Below are positions 57,405-64,000 of a stretch of DNA of 64,000 nt, piece by piece. The translations under genes and the position numbers were made by a program. Location: the NCBI GenBank assembly GCA_039566865.1, contig CM076952.1:13474501-13538500 (forward strand), written 5' to 3'. Under the pieces are notes generated by a model that had not been told where the DNA came from, ran no database searches, and worked only from the letters and a program-made list of their open reading frames with translations. Source of the DNA: Aurelia coerulea. Taxonomy: Eukaryota; Cnidaria; Scyphozoa; Semaeostomeae; Ulmaridae. Every line of letters begins with the position of its first letter. Within the stretch, counting starts at the first letter, position 1.

Positions 57405-58200
57405 TGAATTAGCAATGTACGTCTTGGGTGTTCAGGTTGATCAGCACTTGCTGTGGGATGAGCATTTGAGCATCGTTACCAAAAAAATTTCTCGAGGAAT
57501 AGGAATGCTGAAATACTCAAAAAAATACCTCCCATTACAGACCATTCAAAGGATGTATAAGAGCCTCGTAGAGCCTTACGTAAGATATTGTTCGCCTGTT
57601 TGGGGTAACTGTGGTATTACGGCTCTTCAAAAATTGCAAAAGCTACAGAATAGAGCGGCCAGGGTAGTCACGAATAGCCCCTATGACGCTTCCTCGCTAC
57701 CCCTTATCAAACAACTCGGTTGGCTAGATATACAACAAATGATAGATTTTGAAACAACGAAAATTGTTCACAAGTCACTGCACAATGAAGTGCCTGATTA
57801 TCTGCAAGGTCTGTTTACGACCGTCTCTGATAAAGGCGTCAGGGAATTACGCAATTCCAAACTGAATTTGAACCTTCCGCTGTTGAAAACATCCCTAGGA
57901 CAAAAGAGCTTTCATTCAGGGGAGCCAAACTTTGGAACAAATTGGGTTCTGAAGCCAAAACCACAAATAGCTTTTCTGCTTTTAAGAAAGCTGTCAAGTG
58001 AACACAAAGATATGTTGATTCTACATTTCCTTTCTTTTATTACTTTAGGTTTGAAATAACACTGTAAATAGGGTTTATATTCTTTTTCTTTTGTTGACAG
58101 GGCAAGCTGTAAAGCAGTATTTATATATTTATTGATGCTTCTACCCTGTATAAATAATTAAAAATGAAATGAAATGAAATGAAATGAAATGAAATGAAAT
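57405..58200 (+). pseudogene. LINE RT C-terminal fragment
   Basis: Starts at VLGVQVDQHLLWDEHL, then RYCSPVWGNCGITALQKLQKL and VTNSPYDASSLPLIKQLGW. A one-base deletion near 57911 breaks the last block; the duplicated copy at 60960 still has the uninterrupted reading FSFRGAKLWN. The 3' end has hairpin ACAGGG/CCCTGT (58097-58149) and an ATGAA array (58162-58200). It is closest to the LINE at 43.4-45.1 kb. Confidence 0.85.
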
Positions 58201-59143
58201 GTCTTCCTTGGGCATTTTACTGACAACAGTAAAGTACAACCAAAAACTATGTAGAGTAAAATGGTTTTTGGTCATAGAACTATCCTTGCATTGCAAAACA
58301 CTGCAGCTCGGAATCATTTAAAACATATTTGAGAGTGGAATTGAATCTTTGAAAGCATGTATGAAGTTTTGTTGACATAAGGCGTCTCAGTCTCTTGGGA
58401 ATCATTTGAAGTACTTTGTTTATCTTTCTTGCAAACCAATTTGGAATCCTATGAAACAGTGATGCCTTCTGATTATAGGGATCTGCAAGCAGAATATGGT
58501 AAAAGTTGATCCGTATGAAAGAGTGAGCTCCAGAAAAGCCCTTGGTCAAGGTTATTTCTGTCAAATTTTATTGAGAAAGTGTAGGCGCAAAAAATTGACC
58601 ACAGTGCATTCAATGACGGTCAAACCAGTCACTTTAATCTAACTTCATATTAGGGTGCCGGTGGTGGTAATCGGACACTTAAAGAAAACTAAATATTTTC
58701 ATAAGAAACTTTAATCAAAGACAAAAACCGAAAATACCAGGTGAGGTGAATGGACAGGTATTTGGACATATTTTCCCGAAATGTCTTGGCTTTTTACTTT
58801 GCCTGCTTTTTCTTGACAACAATGTTCTTGAGACTGATCTTGGCGGTGGTTTTCGGACAGTGGCGGGTGGTTCTCGGACAGTGAGTTGCACGATGCAGAA
58901 TGTGCCAAGAAAATTATTTTTCTGTTTTTAATTACTTGGCAAGTATTCCGTCTATAAATTCTTTTGCTTCATTTTTCTAGCTTTTTTCTATCCTTGAATG
59001 CGAAAACAATGGTTCGACTGTTGGTTATCGTAATGGCATTCCAGAGCGCTCTCGGTACACACAAAACACTCTAAAAGATAGGAGATGTGTTCACAAAATG
59101 TTGTTTTGATCTCATTACTATTTTCGATTGATGTATGTCTAGA
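57895..59143. repeat. Duplicated 1.25-kb segment, copy 1
   Basis: Near-identical to 60960-62189, with a handful of substitutions, one base deletion and a longer ATGAA array here. It holds the LINE 3' end, a conserved 94-codon minus-strand frame (58280-58564, one residue differs in copy 2) of unknown meaning, and the left half of the MITE that is whole at 61699-62682. It ends at GTCTAGA. Confidence 0.9.
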
Positions 59144-60959
59144 GAGGCCCTATAAGGGGTATTTGAAATATGAAATAATGGATATTTTTGGGGGGAAAAT
59201 ATAAATATTTAGGTTTTTTAGTTTTGAAATATGAAATAACGTTGATTCCCAGCATGAAATATGAAATAACGAAATGACTAGGTATTTTTTTAGATTTTCA
59301 TGAAAATTATTTATTTTATTGTGGCAGCCACTCAAAACGGAGAGTATTGAAATGCTCAAATATTTCAAAGCATGCCCAGTTCATGACTACATCTAAAAGA
59401 GAAGAATGATCATTTCTGTGGAGGAGTGTGATTCAGGACATAAAAAAGTTCTTTGCATCCAGTAGCCTCTACGTGTGGACCCCCCCCCCCCCCTTCCTAC
59501 ACGTAGGCTAGAAGTCCAGCCAATGGCATGGAAGTTAAATAGAATGGCAGATCAACAGCCACAAGTGTATGTGAATCCAATTCTAGTAACCGGCTGCATC
59601 TATCACCTAAATGCCAAAAGATCCGTCCACATCAAAAGGGCATTAGCGTAGCGAGGAGAGGAGGAAAAGGGGTAGTTGCCCCCTCCCCAATCGTACCCAA
59701 AAATGATGGGCTTTGATGATTCATCCAAATCTGATGAGAAACTTGAAAGGGAGGCAAGCTGTATTTTCCTCCCTCCAGCACTTGTAAGCATTGTTGTTTT
59801 TGAATGTCAAAAAGGAAAAAGAAATTCCACTCTAGCACTGATGAATGACATCTTGGCTTTGGCACCATTGAAGTCAACAAAGGATGCCAAAAATTTCCTG
59901 CTCGCTTCGCTCGCACTTCCATACCTGCCACACATGGATCGTAGTACAACATCTTACTACCAGCTGGCTTTTATCATGTAGCTGGCTTTTTTGCATGCAG
60001 CTTTACTTTTTAAGCATGCAGCTTTATTAGATACAATTAACCGGTTTTTTTTTGTATGCCTCTATTTTGGCAATTAATATAAGTGCGTCTGATAAAGTGT
60101 GTTTCTCAAAATGTTCTGCGTTCTACCTCGCTCTCTCTTCAAGTTTCATATGTTCAGTAAATTCCACCTTAAATTTCGTGAGTATTGTTTCTCTTTATAT
60201 GGCTTTGATCAGAGTATTAAAACAAGTTGAAGTTGACGAGAATTGAAATGAGACAAAAAGGTAAAAGGAAAAGCTGTCGTCACTTGCAACTTAAAAACGG
60301 CAGCAAAAGCTTGAATGAAAAGCTTTGTTTGGGTGTTCCATTAGGGCACATTCTTTTTCTTTCTTCTAGGTGTTTAGCCTATAGCGTTTCTACTCTTTGA
60401 TTCTGGCATGAGCCTAGGCGGCTTGTTCTGAAAAAGAGCGTCTCCAGCATTCCAAAAAGTATGACCCCCTAAAATTTTCCTAGAGGGGCAAATCCGCAGA
60501 CTCCCACTTTTCCTTGCTTACCCCACATTTGCCCCCAAAAAAGAGGACCCAGGCTACATAACTGCAAAAGGGTCATTCTTAAAAAAAGTTGGAACCAGGC
60601 TAGCTAGGTGATACTGGGTGGGACACAGGCGAGTTGGCATAAGCAGAATAAGTATAAGTATTCTAGGCCAAAGTATAGAGCGTGTCCTCAAAATCTTACC
60701 ACACCCCCTCATTATAAAATGCACCCATATAATTTGTCGTGGCTATGCCACCGAACGAATGGCAAATGTGATATGAATGATATCAAATCAACGAGTTATA
60801 AATTTGATATCAAAAGAAGTGGTTGGTAAACGTTATTTCTAATTTTGGAGCACGACAGTTGATAATTTTGAAATATTTGGTTTTGGTAAATTTGAAATAT
60901 GAAATAATGGCAATTTTTCATGATGAAATATGAAATAATGTCTACCCCCCTAATAGGGC
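59144..60959. mobile_element. 1.8-kb TIR block between the two duplicated segments
   Basis: Starts GAGGCCCTATAAGGGGT and ends with the complement of AGGCCCTATTAGGGGGGTAG. GAAATATGAAATAA occurs at about 59164, 59224 and 59259 near the left end and about 60897 and 60923 near the right, always in the same direction. The interior includes a C run (59479), hAT-like words (59642) and a fragment of the 33271 family (60640-60760). No transposase seen. Confidence 0.6.
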
Positions 60960-62189
60960 CTAGGACAAAAGAGCTTTTCATTCAGGGGAGCCAAACTTTG
61001 GAACAAATTGGGTTCTGAAGCCAAAACCACAAATAGCTTTTCTGCTTTTAAGAAAGCTGTCAAGTGAACACAAAGATATGTTGATTCTACATTTCCTTTC
61101 TTTTATTACTTTAGGTTTGAAATAACACTGTAAATAGGGTTTATATTCTTTTTCTTTTGTTGACAGGGCAAGCTGTAAAGCAGTATTTATATATTTATTG
61201 ATGCTTCTACCCTGTATAAATAATTAAAAATGAAATGAAATGAAATGTCTTCCTTGGGCATTTTACTGACAACAGTAAAGTACAACCAAAAACTATGTAG
61301 AGTAAAATGGTTTTTGGTCATAGAACTATCCTTGCATTGCAAAACACTGCAGCTCGGAATCATTTAAAACATATTTGAGAGTGGAATTGAATCTTTGAAA
61401 GCATGTATGAAGTTTTGTTGACATAAGGGGTCTCAGTCTCTTGGGAATCATTTGAAGTACTTTGTTTATCTTTCTTGCAAACCAATTTGGAATCCTATGA
61501 AACAGTGATGCCTTCTGATTATAGGGATCTGCAAGCAGAATATGGTAAAAGTTGATCCGTATGAAAGAGTGAGCTCCAGAAAAGCCCTTGGTCAAGGTTA
61601 TTTCTGTCAAATTTTATTGAGAAAGTGTAGGCGCAAAAAATTGACCACAGTGCATTCAATGACGGTCAAACCAGTCACTTTAATCTAACTTCATATTAGG
61701 GTGCCGGTGGTGGTAATCGGACACTTAAGGAAAACTAAATATTTTCATAAGAAACTTTAATCAAAGACAAAAACCGAAAATACCAGGTGAGGTGAATGGA
61801 CAGGTATTTGGACATATTTTCCCAAAATGTCTTGGCTTTTTACTTTGCCTGCTTTTCCTTGACAACAATGTTCTTGAGACTGATCTTGGCGGTGGTTTTC
61901 GGACAGTGGCGGGTGGTTCTCGGACAGTGAGTTGCACGATGCAGAATGTGCCAAGAAAATTATTTTTCTGTTTATAATTACTTGGCAAGTATTCCGTCTA
62001 TAAATTCTTTTGCTTCATTTTTCTAGCTTTTTTCTATCCTTGAATGCGAAAACAATGGTTCGACTGTTGGTTATCGTAATGGCATTCCAGAGCGCTCTCG
62101 GTACACACAAAACACTCTAAAAGCTAGGAGATGTGTTCACAAAATGTTGTTTTGATCTCATTACTATTTTCGATTGATGTATGTCTAGA
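60960..62189. repeat. Duplicated 1.25-kb segment, copy 2
   Basis: Starts abruptly inside LINE coding sequence at CTAGGACAAAAG (equivalent to 57895). It continues past 62189 into the rest of the MITE, whereas copy 1 stops there. So the left junction is complete in copy 1 and the right junction in copy 2. Confidence 0.9.
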
Positions 62190-62682
62190 TATTTATGAAT
62201 GAAATGTCTAAATCCAAAAAACATTCAAATCCGACCTTTGTTCATGCTCCCAAACGACTGATTTATTTTGTGTCCGAAAACCACCACCATGAACTTTTAT
62301 GACCATTCGATATGACATCTGCTGTCCTCCTTTAATGAAACTGTTTTAAGTCTTTGGCATAATGCTATGCGTTATTTACATGCTAGACATCCAGTTTAAG
62401 ATTGTTTAAGATTTTTGCTTCCTTCTGGAATGGATTCAGAGTTTTGAATCAGGGATGTGATATTCGCAACGACAACTTCTACAATGCCAAGCACAACGAA
62501 AGCAACTTCTTTTGCTTGTTTTACATTCATGAAGGCTTTTCGTAAATTTATTTAGTATCTATGATGTTAGCTTTCAGTACCAAGAAATACCCTCTTTGAT
62601 GGATTTCACTTGAACATACTTTTCTGTCGGTTTTCGCAAGTGTCTGATTACCACCACCGTCCGATTACCACCGCCGACACCC
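61699..62682. mobile_element. 984-bp TIR element with GGTGGTGGTAATCGGAC ends
   Basis: Left end GGGTGCCGGTGGTGGTAATC; right end is the complement of GGGTGTCGGCGGTGGTAATC, then a second inner copy of GGTGGTGGTAATCAGACAC. TA flanks both sides (61697-61698, 62683-62684). A truncated copy lies at 58653-59143. Confidence 0.7.
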
Positions 62683-62945
62683 TACTGTTTGCGACGACCT
62701 ACACTTTTGAATAATGTATAGGAAGTTTGAAAAATTTGTGAAGCAAAAACTTCCTAAAACTCCCAAGGGACTAAACCTCCTTTGAGTAAATAACATTTTA
62801 AAATGCTTGCAAGAATCAAGTTCCGCATAGCTCTTTCTAGTTTGCATTATTTTGGAAAATAAGTGTACTTCTAAAGTCAAAAATAGTCTTGAAAACACTA
62901 CATAGATTTTGGTTGTACTTTAGTTGCATTCTGTTCAGTTTTAGT

Positions 62946-63689
62946 CAAGGGCACCAGAGCCACTGGGGCAGCGGGGGCAGCTGCCCCCATTGCCCTAGTG
63001 GTACGGGGGCAGAGCGGGGGCAGCAAAGTGCCCTTTTCAAAAATCAATTTCAGAGAACTATAGATTAATCGCATCTGTTAGTTGGAACTTGGAAGTGAGT
63101 TGTTTCTTGTCCGCATTCACAGATTGATTCCTTCTGCTCTCAAGATTACAGTACGTTCAAAGGACAGTGGCGTAGCCACGGGGTGGTCTGGGGTTGACGT
63201 GTCAACCACAGTTTTCAGAGTCAATGTTATAATTTCTCGAAATCGGTCAAAAAGATTGCGAAGGGTAGGTTTTTATTGACTCGAAACTATTGTAATAACT
63301 GGCCTTCCTCTTGAAATCTCAATTCCTTTATTAAAGATTTTGAGAAAGCCTTAAATTTCAATTTCTAACCAAATCTTTTCCTTCCTCGTAAATAAATATA
63401 TGATGTTCTTCTCTGTTTCTATTTTTGCTGCACAAAAATACCCACTGTTGTAAAAAGTACTGCTTGAGATGGTTGCTTTTCCAGAAATATCGAAATAGAT
63501 CAAAATAATATAAAGGGCATTCCCATCATGTTCTCCGAGTGTCTGAAGGGCGTTTCCCGCGTTTGAGCACAATATCTTAAGCGACGATTCCCGATTATTT
63601 TCAACAGCAAACTTTGACACCCTAAGGTGCCCTTTCTGCGAATCCTGCCCCCCCCCCCCCCCCACATCATGGAGCCTCCAGCGCCTCTG
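62946..63689. mobile_element. 744-bp hAT-like element
   Basis: 8-bp TSD GTTTTAGT exact (62938-62945, 63690-63697). TIRs CAAGGGCACCAGAGCC and CAGAGGCGCTGGAGGC agree at 10 of 16 positions, and most differences are transitions. A second hAT-like start CAGTGGCGTAGCCACGG lies inside at 63165, suggesting a nested insertion whose other end I do not find. Confidence 0.7.
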
Positions 63690-63697
63690 GTTTTAGT

Positions 63698-64000
63698 TGA
63701 CAACTTTGAGAACTTCGGAGCAGCGCAATGTTATTTTCATTCCAATTTCCCCATAATATCACTTTTCATAAGTTTAGGGCAATCTTAGACCCCAATTTTA
63801 TTATGGGATGTCGGGTATTTTGGGACATTATTCAGTAAATGAAGCTTAGCGGCCTCGGGATGAGAAAGAAACTTGTTAATTTCATTAGGTTCAAGTCTTC
63901 ATACCTCTTCTGCCATATTTTGATTGATGTTAGGCAGCTGTAGCATTTTGTGTACTCTCCATATCGCTGATAATGAAGGACATCATACGAAAGTGATTTC
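63698..64000. other. No gene recognised
   Basis: AT-rich sequence to the window end, with nothing supportable. Confidence 0.4.

Noticed and set aside
58280..58564. Conserved 94-codon gene present twice
   Set aside because: Conservation is explained by the recent 1.25-kb duplication; no domain or splice context supports a gene.
58590..58600. Third CACAGTG-ended element
   Set aside because: The heptamer occurs without the 9-mer, without an inverted partner and without a TSD.

Overview
This window looks like gene-poor, repeat-saturated DNA from an animal nuclear genome. I infer an anthozoan cnidarian (coral, sea anemone or octocoral) from the style of the LINE and Penelope-like (PLE) proteins, the AT-rich composition and the crowd of DNA-transposon families. 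No search was possible, so the species is unknown. I see no convincing host protein-coding gene. Nearly everything recognisable is a transposon, a transposon fragment, or a transposon inserted into another.

Layout: 1-2289 is a CR1/L2-like LINE reverse transcriptase cut by the window edge. It abuts a PLE fragment (2290-3.2 kb), a palindromic PLE-tail/foldback block (3.28-4.78 kb) and a minus-strand PLE with a GIY-YIG nuclease (to 6.0 kb). Between 6.0 and 10.7 kb, two copies of a tRNA-bearing repeat bracket a 4.0-kb TTAA-flanked transposon that sits inside one arm of a foldback element. Small inverted-repeat elements (MITEs), AT-rich repeats and a head-to-head PLE remnant follow (11.3-14.4 kb). 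The best-preserved unit is a minus-strand LINE at 14.4-19.1 kb: ORF2 (endonuclease plus RT) is open for about 969 codons, and ORF1 (coiled coil plus SGNH esterase) has one in-frame stop. A second head-to-head PLE lies at 20.7-22.3 kb. An older RT pseudogene carrying a TTAA MITE lies at 24.6-26.7 kb.

From 27 kb on, MITEs dominate, many with exact target-site duplications (TSDs): Transib-like (27.1 and 53.1 kb), hAT-like (33.3, 36.8, 38.7, 62.9 kb), TTAA-type (24.3, 24.8, 35.3 kb, perhaps 45.6 kb), mariner/pogo-like (31.3, 51.7 kb) and a 3.2-kb Mutator-like foldback (40.2-43.4 kb) that splits a LINE. A LINE at 46.7-50.0 kb holds three separate later insertions. A 1.25-kb segment is duplicated on both sides of a 1.8-kb inverted-repeat block (57.9-62.2 kb).

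The most interesting signal is the pair of elements at 27144-28955 and 53140-55372. Both begin and end with CACAGTG, the heptamer of V(D)J recombination signals, and both have 5-bp TSDs. Both have a shared A-rich 9-mer placed 12 bp from the left heptamer and 21 bp from the right one, an asymmetric arrangement resembling the 12/23 layout. Other leads are a conserved stem-loop at LINE 3' ends with compensating base changes, hammerhead-like motifs at PLE ends with a consistent extra base, and the tRNA-bearing foldback repeat.
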